Both the position numbers and the translations under genes were made by a program. From Bacteroidales bacterium (lineage in GTDB: Bacteria > Bacteroidota > Bacteroidia > Bacteroidales > UBA3824): 37,953 nt of DNA. The notes beneath the pieces are model-generated. The model saw nothing but the letters and a program-made list of their open reading frames with translations. It was not told the origin of the DNA and ran no database searches. The DNA lies in assembly GCA_017960885.1 (NCBI GenBank), contig JAGCYI010000162.1, positions 1-37,953 of the forward strand, given 5' to 3'. Shown here in pieces: positions 8,465 to 18,274 of the stretch (positions within the stretch are counted from its first letter, which is position 1; each line of letters begins with the position of its first letter).

Positions 8465-9121
8465 CTTGATAATATTGTTGCGTATAGCGTACTTGATAAG
8501 GTCAACGCTGCTTTTGAGGTTGAGCTTCTGCATAATGTGATTTTTGTGCGTTTCAACCGTGCGGACACTTATAAACAGCTGGTCAGCAATTTCTTGATTA
8601 CTTGAACCGTCGCCCCAGAGCTTCAGAATCTCTATCTGACGGCTGCTAAGGCGTTGAGAGTCGTCGTCGTATTCATCATTTTCGTCGGCGTCGGCTCCAA
8701 CGGTTCCAATAAAGCGTTTCAAGAGTATATGCGTGATAGACTCGCTGTAATAGTCGTGACCGCTGCGTATAGTGTAGATGGCTTGCAAAAGGTCTGCCGC
8801 GTCGGAATCGATCGACAAAAAGCCCTTTGCGCCAGATTTGATGGTCTTTGCCACTATATCGTCTTTTTTAGCATCGCTCATTACAAGAATCGCTGTTTTG
8901 GGAAACTTCATCTTTAGCGAAATGATCAGGTCAACGTCGTTGTGCGAAATCTCTATAAAATATAGTATTAGCACATTAACAATCCGGTTAGCCATTTTTT
9001 GCATCAAGGAATCCTTGTCGTTGGCTGTAAAAACTGGTTTGATTTCGCTACTCTGTTGCAGATAATTTTCGATGCACTGCAAAATCAGTTTGTGTTGGTG
9101 ATAGATGGCGACGTTTATCAT
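8459..9121 (-). CDS. LuxR/NarL-type regulator with degenerate receiver domain
   Basis: A 220-residue protein with the two-domain layout of a NarL-type response regulator. The C-terminal HTH is well conserved (LSSRQIEILKLWGDG, NQEIADQLFISVRTVETH, residues 158-195). The receiver fold is recognisable (residues 1-120, GAKGFL at 97-102), but its phosphorylation site is gone. The acidic pair is H8-Q9, the acceptor Asp position is Tyr54 (VLILYFIE), and the conserved Lys is Ile104; only Ser82 remains of the switch residues. An acidic linker (145-154) joins the domains. It should bind DNA without aspartyl phosphorylation. It converges on the barrel array with a 6-bp overlap; whether it controls those genes is not shown. 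Alignment of receiver residues was done by eye. Confidence 0.9.
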   Translation of the reverse strand: MINVAIYHQHKLILQCIENYLQQSSEIKPVFTANDKDSLMQKMANRIVNVLILYFIEISHNDVDLIISLKMKFPKTAILVMSDAKKDDIVAKTIKSGAKGFLSIDSDAADLLQAIYTIRSGHDYYSESITHILLKRFIGTVGADADENDEYDDDSQRLSSRQIEILKLWGDGSSNQEIADQLFISVRTVETHKNHIMQKLNLKSSVDLIKYAIRNNIIKL

Positions 9122-9316
9122 ACTCGTATAATTTTTAATTTTTACAAAGTAAAAAAAAAAATTGCAAAATTTAGATACATCTATACAAAAATTACGTTAA
9201 TAACTTATATTTGCAATATGGTGCAAACCTTAAAATCACTTTGTAACAGTTGTTTTAAGGGTATGTTTTTTGCAGTCAATAAAGTATATTAATAATTTAA
9301 AACAGTTATTATTTGT

Positions 9317-10240
9317 ATGAAAACTACTCTAAAAATTCTTATAGTTATGTTGGTAGCCATGGCGGCAGGATGTATTGAAGACCGGGAGCTTGAGCCACCG
9401 TCAATGTCAATCAGCTACACCGACACCCAAAGCATAAAATTCTCTTGGCGCGACCCCGCTGTCCTCAACGTAAAAATCACCAGCGAAGAGGACATTGAGC
9501 GTTTCACCTTGACCAGCGAACCAGCTTATTGGAACAAAGACACCACATTCCCCCCTTACACCCACTATGTAAGTTTCGATTTAAACTTGACTCTCGGTCG
9601 CGGATACGTAGTTCAAGATTCTACGGTAATCCTCACTTTCAAAGCCTACTGCAACGGCCTTTGCAACGAGCAGTTCCGAAAGCTTAAATATGAATTCAAC
9701 TATCCAGCTATCGACTCGTTTAAAGTGGAAATGAGCACCGACCCCATCAAGGGCAACTGCCTCCTCAATATCGAAGAGCAAGAGGCGTTTAAATACACCG
9801 AATACCGCAACCGAAATTTCGACCTCGTATTGGTAAAAGAAGACCGTCCTTTGTGGCGAAATTTCGGTCTCGGACTCGCTAGTCCTTCCTCAGAAAGGTA
9901 TTTATACGAATATTTTGTTTACCGTGTGCCGCAGTTTGAATACAACGCCGACTCCACCAACCTGCACCTGCGTGAAACTCTCACTGGCACTTACAAAGAG
10001 AGCGACTATCAAACATGGGCAGACCTCACTCCTAAGATGCTCGACACCGACGATCATTTGTTTTACAGATATCTCGGCGAAGACGAAGATTTTGGATACG
10101 GACTAAGCAACCTCGAAATAGAACGTCCGCTCTACAAGGTGAAACTCTACAACGGCAAAAAGGCTATGATACGAATCACCAATATCGTAGACGGCGACTA
10201 CCCGAAGGTAAAAATGACTGTGTATTATCAAAAAGATTAA
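9317..10240 (+). CDS. Lipoprotein of unknown function
   Basis: A 307-residue protein with an SpII signal: MLVAMAAGC, lipidated Cys19. Asp and Glu follow soon after the Cys (IEDRELE), which in Bacteroidota can favour surface export. The mature part is beta-rich and contains no motif that I recognise. It stands alone: the preceding gene is divergent, and the next, an EFR1-type protein, is convergent and overlaps it by 4 bp. A TATATTTG -7-like box at 9206-9213 would give a leader of about 100 nt. I cannot assign a function. Confidence 0.85.
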   Translation: MKTTLKILIVMLVAMAAGCIEDRELEPPSMSISYTDTQSIKFSWRDPAVLNVKITSEEDIERFTLTSEPAYWNKDTTFPPYTHYVSFDLNLTLGRGYVVQDSTVILTFKAYCNGLCNEQFRKLKYEFNYPAIDSFKVEMSTDPIKGNCLLNIEEQEAFKYTEYRNRNFDLVLVKEDRPLWRNFGLGLASPSSERYLYEYFVYRVPQFEYNADSTNLHLRETLTGTYKESDYQTWADLTPKMLDTDDHLFYRYLGEDEDFGYGLSNLEIERPLYKVKLYNGKKAMIRITNIVDGDYPKVKMTVYYQKD

Positions 10241-11007
10241 GCTTGGCGGTAATAATACCGTCCCATATCTTGTGTAACATCTCCAAACTGAATAGCCCGA
10301 GCCGGACATCTGTGTATGCACGAAAGGCATTTAACGCAGTGTCCGAGCCATTTAGGGCGATTGTTTGCCATAACGATATTCTTTTCGGGACATTTCTTTG
10401 CACATAGTCCGCAACCTGTGCAGCCTTCTTCGGCAAAAAATTTCTTGTCGCCCATGGTAAACGCCATAAAAAGAGGGTAGAGGATTCTGCCTTTGAGAAA
10501 TGGCTTTTTGCCACGGACATAATGTGTGTAATCACTTCCCGACTTTATAGCCTCGGCAATGCGCTCAATTTCAGGTTCGGCGTTTTGTAGTTTTTGATCG
10601 GCAAGCACTTTGTCGTCGGTTCCAAAACCTTTCATAACAATGTATGTATTAGGCATTTGCACCGAAAAAACTTGGTTACAGATGATATTATTGTATCGCT
10701 TTAATAATTCCTTAGCCTGCTTGTCGGCAGTGCCGCAGGTATCGCCACAGGTAACCACGCAAAAAACTCGCTGATTATCAAAACCTTTGAAACGGGCATA
10801 TTTTAAAAACCTTGCCATCGGCTTAGCCAATCCCCACGAATGTACGGGACAAACCAATCCCAAATATCCGCCTTCGAGCTGAATATCTACACCTTTATAT
10901 ATATTATCGTAGTAATCTGCTATATTTTTAACATTTTCGCCGAGCAAATCTGCCAAACGGATGGCTGTATGCTCCGAATTTCCTGTGCCAGTAAAATAGA
11001 ATATCAT
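10237..11007 (-). CDS. EFR1-type flavodoxin-ferredoxin fusion protein
   Basis: A 256-residue cytoplasmic redox protein. The N-terminus is a flavodoxin-like FMN-binding fold (FYFTGTGNSEHTA, residues 3-15, phosphate-binding loop; PVHSWGL at 54-60). The C-terminus has two [4Fe-4S] motifs, C196-C199-C202-C206 and C224-C227-C230-C234. This arrangement is common in anaerobes as EFR1-family proteins and would pass electrons between flavin and iron-sulfur clusters; the partner is unknown. It overlaps the 3' end of the lipoprotein gene by 4 bp. It is divergent from coaD, with about 110 bp between them. Confidence 0.9.
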   Translation of the reverse strand: MIFYFTGTGNSEHTAIRLADLLGENVKNIADYYDNIYKGVDIQLEGGYLGLVCPVHSWGLAKPMARFLKYARFKGFDNQRVFCVVTCGDTCGTADKQAKELLKRYNNIICNQVFSVQMPNTYIVMKGFGTDDKVLADQKLQNAEPEIERIAEAIKSGSDYTHYVRGKKPFLKGRILYPLFMAFTMGDKKFFAEEGCTGCGLCAKKCPEKNIVMANNRPKWLGHCVKCLSCIHRCPARAIQFGDVTQDMGRYYYRQA

Positions 11008-11062
11008 TTTTATAGTATTTAAGAATGCACAAAATTAACCAATTCGCGTGATTTTTTGATAA

Positions 11063-11096
11063 TTTGCGATAAATTTTGTTTTTTTGTTTATATTCG
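11063..11096 (+). promoter_or_regulatory. Predicted Bacteroidota promoter for coaD
   Basis: TTTG at 11063-11066 and TATATTCG at 11089-11096 with a 22-nt spacer, close to the TTTG / TAnnTTTG consensus (one mismatch in the -7 box). It lies about 20 bp before the coaD ATG at 11118. Confidence 0.45.
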
Positions 11097-11117
11097 CACA
11101 AAATTAAACTTACAAAA

Positions 11118-11609
11118 ATGGAAAAAATAGCAGTGTTCCCCGGCTCGTTCGACCCCCTGACAGTAGGTCACGAATCTCTTATAATCAGAGGGTTAGATAT
11201 ATTCGACAAAATAATTGTCGCCGTGGGTATCAATAACGACAAGCGCGGTTTTCTTCCCGTAGAAAAACGTCTCGAACTCATAAAGTCGGTTTTTGCAGGC
11301 CGCGACCGCATTATTGTTAAAACTTACAGCAACCTTACCGTTGATTTCTGTATCGAAAACAACGCCACACATATCTTACGAGGTCTGCGCACCTCTGCCG
11401 ATTTTGAATACGAACGTGCCATTGCCCAGGTAAACAGATTGATGAAACCCGAAGTTGATTCAGTCTTCTTGCTTTCGCATCCCGAGTACAGCAGTGTGAG
11501 CAGCTCGCTCGTGCGCGAAATTGTTCAATACAAAGGCGATGCCCGCAAATTCCTTCCCGAAGGTATTGATTTTGAATATTTCTTTGGCTATAATCCAGAA
11601 AACCAGTAA
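11118..11609 (+). CDS. coaD: Phosphopantetheine adenylyltransferase
   Basis: This enzyme transfers AMP from ATP to 4'-phosphopantetheine, giving dephospho-CoA, the fourth step of coenzyme A synthesis. I place the start at 11118, giving 163 residues, the usual family length. An upstream in-frame ATG at 11076 would add 14 residues (MFFCLYSHK...) that overlap the predicted promoter and are not family-like. The nucleotidyltransferase motif PGSFDPLTVGH is at residues 8-18, and the C-terminal ATP-binding SSVSSSLVREI segment is present, with LRGLRTSADFEYE between them. A radical SAM gene follows after 3 bp and is probably co-transcribed. Confidence 0.95.
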   Translation: MEKIAVFPGSFDPLTVGHESLIIRGLDIFDKIIVAVGINNDKRGFLPVEKRLELIKSVFAGRDRIIVKTYSNLTVDFCIENNATHILRGLRTSADFEYERAIAQVNRLMKPEVDSVFLLSHPEYSSVSSSLVREIVQYKGDARKFLPEGIDFEYFFGYNPENQ

Positions 11610-11612
11610 GTA

Positions 11613-12527
11613 ATGAACATACACAACTGTAATATATGTCCGCGCCAATGTGGTGTGGACCGTACCAATGCGTTGGGTTTCTGCCGTATCGACCACCGTC
11701 CTCATATAGCCGAAATTTGCGTTCACCGTGGCGAAGAACCCGTTTTGGGCGGGGGTAGGGGAGTGTGCAACGTTTTTTTCTCGTCGTGCAATCTCCGCTG
11801 CATTTTTTGTCAGAACTACGAAATCAGCCAAGAAACCATCGACAAAAAAGAGATCACCACAATAGAATCTGCCGTTACAACCATAGCATCCATTCTTTGT
11901 GCCGAAAATATTGATACTGTGGGCTTTGTGTCGCCAAGTCATCAAGCTTTTCAGATGAAATGCATTATCGACCTTCTGCGCCGCCGCGGTTTTAATCCCA
12001 CAATTATCTACAACACCAACGCTTACGACAGCGTGGAGACCCTCCGCGAACTTGAAGATTATGTCGACATCTATCTGCCAGACTTTAAATACGCATCCGA
12101 CGACCTTGCTGTAAAGTATTCGTCAGCACCCAATTACACCAAAGTTGCCACCGAAGCCATTGCCGAAATGGTACGTCAAAAAGGCTCTGGTCTCATTCTC
12201 GACGAATCGGGAACAGCCCGAAAAGGAATTATTTTGCGCCATTTGGTACTTCCGGGAAACGTTTTCAACTCAATCAACGTATTAAAGAAAGTGGCCTACG
12301 ATATTTCGCCCGATATGCACATAAGTTTAATGTCGCAATATTATCCCGAATATAAGGCCAAAGAAGATGAGAAACTTGGCAAGTACGTTACTCAAAAAGA
12401 GTATTTTAAAGTAACCGAAACAGCCGAAAGCCTCGGTCTTACCAACGGATGGGTTCAAGAACTCGGTAGCAGCGGCTTTTACCGTCCCGATTTCAGCAGC
12501 GAAGGAAACCCTTTTGAAAAAAAATAG
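11613..12527 (+). CDS. PflX-like radical SAM protein
   Basis: A 304-residue protein of the COG1313 (PflX-like) group. The radical SAM cluster motif is C59-x3-C63-x2-C66 (CNLRCIFC), followed by QNYEISQ. An additional Cys set at the N-terminus (C6, C9, C13, C24 in CNICPRQCGVDR...GFC) could bind a metal or a second cluster. Members are often annotated as pyruvate formate-lyase activating enzyme-like, but no formate lyase gene lies nearby, and the substrate of this branch is not settled. It follows coaD by 3 bp. The gene is complete and ends in TAG at 12525-12527. Confidence 0.9.
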   Translation: MNIHNCNICPRQCGVDRTNALGFCRIDHRPHIAEICVHRGEEPVLGGGRGVCNVFFSSCNLRCIFCQNYEISQETIDKKEITTIESAVTTIASILCAENIDTVGFVSPSHQAFQMKCIIDLLRRRGFNPTIIYNTNAYDSVETLRELEDYVDIYLPDFKYASDDLAVKYSSAPNYTKVATEAIAEMVRQKGSGLILDESGTARKGIILRHLVLPGNVFNSINVLKKVAYDISPDMHISLMSQYYPEYKAKEDEKLGKYVTQKEYFKVTETAESLGLTNGWVQELGSSGFYRPDFSSEGNPFEKK

Positions 12528-12557
12528 AGCGTTTGTTGAAAAAAATTGCATAAATAA

Positions 12558-12588
12558 TTGACATTGTCATTTTTTTGCACGATATTTG
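12558..12588 (+). promoter_or_regulatory. Possible promoter for the first chemoreceptor
   Basis: TTG at 12558-12560 and GATATTTG at 12581-12588 with a 20-nt spacer, about 38 bp before the ATG at 12627. The -7 box has G for T at its first base, so this is a weak prediction. Confidence 0.35.
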
Positions 12589-12626
12589 GAAAAATTAGGT
12601 AATAACCATTTAAAACCTTAAAAACT

Positions 12627-14702
12627 ATGGCTTTTAGATTCAGAGACCTCAAAGTTGGAGGCAAAATAACTACCATATTTGTAATTGTAATAGGATTACT
12701 CCTTATTACATGCGTGCTGATGTATCTTCGTCAGCAGTCCTCTGAAGAAAACATCCACAACGTTTCCGAAGAGGTGCTTCCTCAAAACAAGCTCAGCCAA
12801 GACATCACCACCAACATTCTTTTGGCACTTGTAGAACAGCAGAGAATTTTCACCTCTAGCGATACCGAAACAAGCATACGGCTCGGCGGCAGAGAAAACT
12901 TAGACAAAGCTAACAAATCTATCGACCAGCTATACGAAAACGCCACCAACGACGAGCGCGTAATTATCGACAAGCTTAAAAAAGACCTCCAAGAATACGA
13001 GAACACAGTAACTTCAACCATTTCAAAGTTCGCAGAAAAGAATAACATCTACAACGAACTTGAAATGCTCAAAAAAGATTTCTACCGCGATCTCGAAGAA
13101 ATACGCGAAGCCATAACTCTCGTCAACCCGCAGAAATCTACCGAACACGCCAAACGCATTCTTCTCATCTCCGAAACTATCCGCATGATCGAAAAAGCTA
13201 AGGGCAAGATGGAAGATCAGGCTCTCGTTTCAGGGCTCATCGGCACCGTAAAGGGCAATATGGCACAAATTGTAAGTTTTTCTGGCTCTTATGGATGCCA
13301 GCGCTACGCCAACGACGCCATCAAACTAATGCAAAAATACATCCAGCGTGCGCCCGACTATTATACCGCACTCGGCGAATACAACAACCATATCGGTTTG
13401 GTAATAGAAGCAGGAAAAAACATAACCGAAAGCGCTCAGAAAATTGGCGACATGTCGATGAACTCAACCAAAAAATCTTTCGGCCGTGTTAATGAAAACT
13501 TTAAGGCTATGTACATCACTTTTGGTGTAGCTGTGGGAACAATCATTTTCCTCTGCCTTTTCTTCTGCCTCTTGTTGTCAAAAACCATCGGACGCCGCTC
13601 TCGCAAAACCTTAGACGGAGTAAGCCACCTCACAAATGGCGACCTCACACAAACAGTAGACGTTACCACAAAAGACGAGTTTGGACAAGTGGCATACAGC
13701 GTTAACACTATGACCGCAAAACTCCGCGAAATAGTTACCGGTATTTCAGAAAATGCCGAAACTATCACTCTTAACAGTGCCGAAATAGCCCAGGCATCGC
13801 AAGAGCTGAGTCAAAACGCTGGCACTCAGGCTGCTTCGGCAGAAGAGGTTTCTTCTTCTATCGAACAGATGAGCGCAGGCATCACCCAAAACAGCGACAA
13901 CGCACGCGAAACAGAACGCATAGCACAAAAGGCACTCGAAAGCATCCGCGAAAGCAGCATAGCAAGCCAGCAGAGTATGGAAGCCATGAAAGACATCGCT
14001 GGAAAAATCTCTATCATCGACGAAATCGCATTCCAAACCAACATTCTCGCGCTCAATGCCGCAGTGGAAGCCGCACGAGCTGGAGAACAAGGCAAAGGTT
14101 TCGCAGTGGTGGCTGCCGAAGTTCGCAAACTCGCAGAACGCAGCGCAAAGGCAGCTTCTGAAATCGACAAAGTGTCTAAAGAGGGCGTAACCATAAGCGA
14201 AAACGCTGAACGCCTCCTCAAAAACATCATACCCGATATTGAAAAAACTGCCGCCCTCGTACGCGAAATTGCTGCTGCAAGTACCGAGCAATCTACAGGA
14301 ATCAGCCAAATCAACATCGCTGTGCAGCAGCTCAACAATATCACTCAGAAATATGCCGCATCTGCCGAGGAACTCGCCGCCACAAGCGAACAGCTCGCCT
14401 CCAAGAGCGAAGAGCTCAAACAGTCGATCGGTTTCTTCAAAACCGGCAACGAAAACAAGAAAGTGGCTCCTTCGCCTTCAAAATCGAAGCTTGTACAGTC
14501 GAAAAGCAACATCAACACCTACAAGCACACCACCAGCAAACCAAAAGTGCAGCCCTCAAAAGTTGCCTCCGCGCCTACAATCTCTAACGAGGCACAGCAG
14601 ATTCAAAAGCAATACCAACAGCATACAACATCTGCTTTCAACAAAGGAACCTTCATCAACCTCAGAGACAACGCAAAGGATTCTGACTACGAAAGATTTT
14701 AA
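12627..14702 (+). CDS. Methyl-accepting chemotaxis protein 1
   Basis: A 691-residue transmembrane receptor. Transmembrane helix 1 is at about 14-34, then about 260 residues of helical sensor region. That size suits an HBM-like or double four-helix-bundle ligand domain, though I cannot assign the family firmly. Helix 2 is at about 296-318, then HAMP. The cytoplasmic coiled coil has the conserved tip ([19 protein letters not shown], then [20 protein letters not shown]), the site that contacts CheW and CheA. A low-complexity linker rich in Lys, Ser and Gln leads to a conserved tail ending in DYERF. This fits the aromatic pentapeptide pattern used to tether CheR. It is paralogous to the next gene, 114 bp downstream. 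No che genes are in the window. Confidence 0.94.
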   Translation: MAFRFRDLKVGGKITTIFVIVIGLLLITCVLMYLRQQSSEENIHNVSEEVLPQNKLSQDITTNILLALVEQQRIFTSSDTETSIRLGGRENLDKANKSIDQLYENATNDERVIIDKLKKDLQEYENTVTSTISKFAEKNNIYNELEMLKKDFYRDLEEIREAITLVNPQKSTEHAKRILLISETIRMIEKAKGKMEDQALVSGLIGTVKGNMAQIVSFSGSYGCQRYANDAIKLMQKYIQRAPDYYTALGEYNNHIGLVIEAGKNITESAQKIGDMSMNSTKKSFGRVNENFKAMYITFGVAVGTIIFLCLFFCLLLSKTIGRRSRKTLDGVSHLTNGDLTQTVDVTTKDEFGQVAYSVNTMTAKLREIVTGISENAETITLNSAEIAQASQELSQNAGTQAASAEEVSSSIEQMSAGITQNSDNARETERIAQKALESIRESSIASQQSMEAMKDIAGKISIIDEIAFQTNILALNAAVEAARAGEQGKGFAVVAAEVRKLAERSAKAASEIDKVSKEGVTISENAERLLKNIIPDIEKTAALVREIAAASTEQSTGISQINIAVQQLNNITQKYAASAEELAATSEQLASKSEELKQSIGFFKTGNENKKVAPSPSKSKLVQSKSNINTYKHTTSKPKVQPSKVASAPTISNEAQQIQKQYQQHTTSAFNKGTFINLRDNAKDSDYERF

Positions 14703-14816
14703 ATTTTTATTTAAAAAAATATATACTTTATGACATAATTTGCAAGATTTTTGCTTAAATGTTATAACAGAGAAGTTAGTTTTCACATTGTATAAAAAAA
14801 CTTTAACGCTTAAAAT

Positions 14817-16820
14817 ATGCTAAACTTAAAGAATCTATCAGTAGGCAAAAAAATAGCGACAATATTCCTCTGTATTGTCATATTGCTGTTAATAACAGTT
14901 TCACTGATGTATATTAGAGGTCGCTCATCAGAGTCGAACATAAAGAACGTAGCAGAAGAGATGCTTCCGCAAAACCGTCTGTGCCAAGAAATTACCACAA
15001 ATATCCTCTTGGCCATGCGCGCACAGCAGAGCCTGTTCCTTTCGTTCAACAACGAGGCAAACATCAAACTCGGTGGCACCGAAAATCTTGAAATTGCACA
15101 TCAGAGTATCACAGAGTTGCAGAAAATTGTCTCCTCAGACGAACGCGTGGTAGTTGACCGTCTTGAAGCAAGTCTCAACGACTACGAATCGTTTGCTAAG
15201 CAATCTATGGAAAAAAGCAACTCGCGAAATGCTGTATATTTTAAAATGAATGATTACCGACGAGAGATTGTAAAAGAACTAACTGCTATGCGCAAAACTC
15301 TCGCCAACACCATTCCTCAGCGCAACACCGACCTTGGCAAACGTATGCTTTTAGTGCAAGAAACTCTCGATCAATGCAACAACCTAAGAGCTTTCTTTGG
15401 TGGTGGACAAGCTGTAACCGACGCTGTTAGTACCATTAAAGCAAATCTTTTGCAAATGCAGGGTTTCGCTGGTCAATATGGTTGCGCTCGAAATATCAGC
15501 AATTGTCAACAAAGCTTGCAAAAATATTCTGAAGTTTTGCCAGGATACAACTCCGAAGCAGAAGCAGCACAACAATTTATTTCTCAAGCCAACACTGCAG
15601 GCAATAGCGTTATTGAAGACTCGCAGAAACTCGCCGACATGATGCTCGAAAACACCAAAAAATCGTTCGGCACTGTCAACGACAATATTCACGCTATGAT
15701 ATACACATTCTCAGTTGCAATTATACTTATTATCATAGTGTGCATAGTACTTTCAATACTGCTTTCAAAACGAATTGGCAACCGTGCCGAAAGCACTTTC
15801 CACGGCGTTCAATACCTTACCGACGGCGACCTCACCCACAAAGTTACCGTAGATTCAAACGACGAATTCGGTCAGATGGCCGACAAGGTAAACGCTATGA
15901 CCGCACAAATGCACGACATTGTTTCAAAAATTACCGACAACGCCGAAACCATCAGCGTTCACAGTGCCGAAATAGCACGTGCGTCGCAGATGATGAGCGA
16001 AGGCGCAAGCACTCAGGCTTCGTCGGCTGAGGAGGTTTCTTCATCGCTGGAGCAGATGAGCGCAGGTATCAACCAAAACAGCGACAACGCCCGCGAAACA
16101 GAGCGTATCGCTCAAAAAGCACTCGAAAGCATTCTCGAAGGCGGAAAAGCAAGTCAGCAGAGTATGGCTGCTATGAAGGATATCGCAAGCAAGATTTCCA
16201 TTATCGACGAAATAGCCTTCCAGACCAACATCCTCGCTCTTAACGCGGCTGTTGAGGCTGCCCGTGCAGGCGAACAAGGAAAAGGCTTCGCAGTGGTGGC
16301 TGCCGAAGTGCGCAAACTCGCCGAACGTAGTGCTGTGGCAGCTTCCGAAATCGACAAGGTTTCAAAAGAGGGTGTCGCTATCAGCGAAAACGCTGAACGC
16401 CTGCTCAACAACATCATACCCGATATGGAAAAAACAGCTGGTCTTGTTCGCGAAATCTCAGTGGCAAGTTCAGAACAGAGCACAAGTATCGGACTTATCA
16501 ACCGCGCCGTACAGCAGCTCAACGATGTTACCCAAAAATACGCTGCATCTGCCGAAGAACTCGCTTCTACAAGTCAGCAGCTTGCCTCTAAGAGCGACGA
16601 GCTCAAAGAATCGATTAGTTTCTTCAAAACCGAAAACGTTTCTAAACCTCAGCAACGTATAATCAACAAACCGAAACCAATCGCTAAAAAAGCCATTGTT
16701 TCTGAGCCGGCAGCGCCTATTCAACCACTCTTTACCGACAACTTCAGCGCAAATGCAGGCAAAGGCACTATCATCAATCTCAAAGACAATGGAAGGGATT
16801 CTGATTTTGAGAAATTCTAA
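14817..16820 (+). CDS. Methyl-accepting chemotaxis protein 2
   Basis: A 667-residue paralogue of the preceding receptor, with the same layout: transmembrane helix near 13-33, about 260 residues of helical sensor, a second helix near 297-317, HAMP, then a long coiled coil with the conserved [19 protein letters not shown] tip. The signalling half is almost identical to that of MCP 1, while the sensor half differs much more, so the two probably report different ligands to the same kinase. The tail again ends in an aromatic pentapeptide, DFEKF, after the shared segment [14 protein letters not shown]. It is followed by a bidirectional terminator. Confidence 0.94.
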   Translation: MLNLKNLSVGKKIATIFLCIVILLLITVSLMYIRGRSSESNIKNVAEEMLPQNRLCQEITTNILLAMRAQQSLFLSFNNEANIKLGGTENLEIAHQSITELQKIVSSDERVVVDRLEASLNDYESFAKQSMEKSNSRNAVYFKMNDYRREIVKELTAMRKTLANTIPQRNTDLGKRMLLVQETLDQCNNLRAFFGGGQAVTDAVSTIKANLLQMQGFAGQYGCARNISNCQQSLQKYSEVLPGYNSEAEAAQQFISQANTAGNSVIEDSQKLADMMLENTKKSFGTVNDNIHAMIYTFSVAIILIIIVCIVLSILLSKRIGNRAESTFHGVQYLTDGDLTHKVTVDSNDEFGQMADKVNAMTAQMHDIVSKITDNAETISVHSAEIARASQMMSEGASTQASSAEEVSSSLEQMSAGINQNSDNARETERIAQKALESILEGGKASQQSMAAMKDIASKISIIDEIAFQTNILALNAAVEAARAGEQGKGFAVVAAEVRKLAERSAVAASEIDKVSKEGVAISENAERLLNNIIPDMEKTAGLVREISVASSEQSTSIGLINRAVQQLNDVTQKYAASAEELASTSQQLASKSDELKESISFFKTENVSKPQQRIINKPKPIAKKAIVSEPAAPIQPLFTDNFSANAGKGTIINLKDNGRDSDFEKF

Positions 16821-16841
16821 AAGTGTTTAGTAGTTATAAAT

Positions 16842-16876
16842 AAAAAACCTCAATGCCGTGGCATTGAGGTTTTTTT
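16842..16876. terminator. Bidirectional terminator between MCP 2 and the TPR gene
   Basis: A hairpin pairing CCTCAATGC (16848-16856) with GCATTGAGG (16861-16869), flanked by an A run on the left and a T run on the right. It can end transcription from both the plus-strand receptor and the minus-strand TPR gene. Confidence 0.85.
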
Positions 16877-16895
16877 ATATCATTTCAAATCCCGA

Positions 16896-17591
16896 TTAGT
16901 TACCGATTTTGATTTTCATCAGTTCGATGTCGCGATCAATTGTCTTGGCTTCGTTAGATTTGGGATAGCTTGATTGGATAGTGTTGTAAAAGGCGAGAGC
17001 CTCTTGATACTTACCTTGTTTTTCCATCAGCTTGCCCAGCTTGCTGAGATAGATAGGAGCCACAAAAGCATTGCCGTCGGCTGCTGCAACAGCATCCTTG
17101 TAACATTTCTGAGCCTTGTCAAGGTCACCTTTTTCAACCCAGCAGTCGCCAGCTATTCCTTTTGAAATAGGAGCGAGGTTCTTGTCTTTTGCCGAAAAGC
17201 CGTTGATGCATTCGAGAGCTTTGTCGTAATTTTGAGTGCGGAAATAGCAAATTGACGCATAGTATTTGGCAAGATTTGCTGCTTTTGTTCCAGAGTAATC
17301 GCTCATTACTTTTACAAAGCCTGGATAGTTTCCGTCACCGTTGAGAGCCAAATCAAAGGAATCACGTTCAAAATAGTTTTCTGCTTGAAACATCTGGGCG
17401 GTAGCCTTCTGCTCTTTCGGGAGTTTAACATATTTCTGATAAGCAAGATAACCCAAGATAATGGCGGCAATAATTGCAATCACCGTAAAAATCTTGTTTC
17501 TGTTCTCTTCGATGTATTGTTCTGTCTGTCCAATTTTCGACTCAACTATTTCGAGCTGGTCTTGTTGTTCGTTCTTTTCTTTATTAGCCAT
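16896..17591 (-). CDS. Membrane-anchored TPR protein (YfgM-like)
   Basis: A 231-residue protein with a charged cytoplasmic N-terminus, one transmembrane helix (about 33-50, FTVIAIIAAIILGYLAY) and a C-terminal region of tetratricopeptide-like helical repeats, including YFRTQNYDKALECI and KQGKYQEALAFYNTIQ. The layout resembles YfgM, an ancillary component near the SecYEG translocon, but the match is by architecture only. Its likely place is the inner membrane, with repeats in the periplasm. A TAATTTTG -7-like box is at 17626-17633 on its strand. The gene lies between two terminators, so it is probably transcribed alone. Confidence 0.88.
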   Translation of the reverse strand: MANKEKNEQQDQLEIVESKIGQTEQYIEENRNKIFTVIAIIAAIILGYLAYQKYVKLPKEQKATAQMFQAENYFERDSFDLALNGDGNYPGFVKVMSDYSGTKAANLAKYYASICYFRTQNYDKALECINGFSAKDKNLAPISKGIAGDCWVEKGDLDKAQKCYKDAVAAADGNAFVAPIYLSKLGKLMEKQGKYQEALAFYNTIQSSYPKSNEAKTIDRDIELMKIKIGN

Positions 17592-17669
17592 TGTGTTTTG
17601 TTTATAACAGTTTTTAATAATGCCGCAAAATTATTGTTTTCATTATTATAAAAAAAATATTTTGCGTAA

Positions 17670-17699
17670 AAAAAAATCCTCTAATCGAGGATTTTTTTT
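17670..17699. terminator. Terminator downstream of rplS
   Basis: ATCCTC (17676-17681) pairs with GAGGAT (17687-17692) around a short loop, with an A run before and a T run after. On the minus strand it ends the rplS transcript; the symmetry would let it work in both directions. Confidence 0.8.
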
Positions 17700-17727
17700 A
17701 TGGTTTTGTGTGTAGTTGAGGTCAAAA

Positions 17728-18096
17728 CTAGTTCTCGGCCTTGTCCAAAACTTTTCTTTTCTCTTTGATGCGTGCTTTCTTACCGGTAAGCTCTCTAACG
17801 TAGTAGATTCTTGCACGGCGTACAATACCGCTCTTGTTGAGCTCTACCTTTGTAATAAAAGGAGACTCTACGGGGAAGATGCGTTCTACACCAACGCTGC
17901 CCGACATTTTTCTTACGGTAAATGTTGCGCTAATTCCGCAGCCTTTTTTCTGTATCACTACGCCTCTGAACTGCTGGATGCGCTCCTTGTTGCCTTCTAC
18001 ATTTTTGTAATGTACGGTGATTGTATCACCGCTGTTGAACTCAGGCCATTCTCTTTTCTGGTGGTACTGCTCTTCAACTACTTTTAATAATTCCAT
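17728..18096 (-). CDS. rplS: 50S ribosomal protein L19
   Basis: A 122-residue basic protein matching L19 throughout: [40 protein letters not shown] and [13 protein letters not shown] are diagnostic. L19 sits at the 30S-50S interface. In many bacteria it is co-transcribed with trmD and rimM. Here it stands alone between a clear promoter (18148-18177) and a terminator (17670-17699), so it is a single-gene unit. Confidence 0.97.
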   Translation of the reverse strand: MELLKVVEEQYHQKREWPEFNSGDTITVHYKNVEGNKERIQQFRGVVIQKKGCGISATFTVRKMSGSVGVERIFPVESPFITKVELNKSGIVRRARIYYVRELTGKKARIKEKRKVLDKAEN

Positions 18097-18147
18097 GGTT
18101 TTATTTTTATTAACGTTATAATCTAATTATGGTATTTTTTCAGCGTG

Positions 18148-18177
18148 CAAAGTTAGTAATATTTTTTGTTTTCCAAA
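18148..18177 (-). promoter_or_regulatory. Bacteroidota promoter for rplS
   Basis: On the minus strand TTTG (18174-18177) and TAACTTTG (18148-18155) are separated by 18 nt, a near-perfect match to the TTTG / TAnnTTTG consensus. The rplS ATG follows about 52 nt downstream, at 18096. Confidence 0.7.
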
Positions 18178-18274
18178 CAATTGTGTGCTTATTTTCCTAA
18201 TTTTTTGGCAAAATATATTTACATACCATATTTAAATGCCTATTATACAGTATTTTAAACACCACTATTTAAAC

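Noticed and set aside
13826..14344. Open frames of 172-187 codons on the minus strand opposite the first chemoreceptor
   Set aside because: They mirror the highly biased codons of the chemoreceptor coiled coil; the same type of shadow appears opposite the second receptor.
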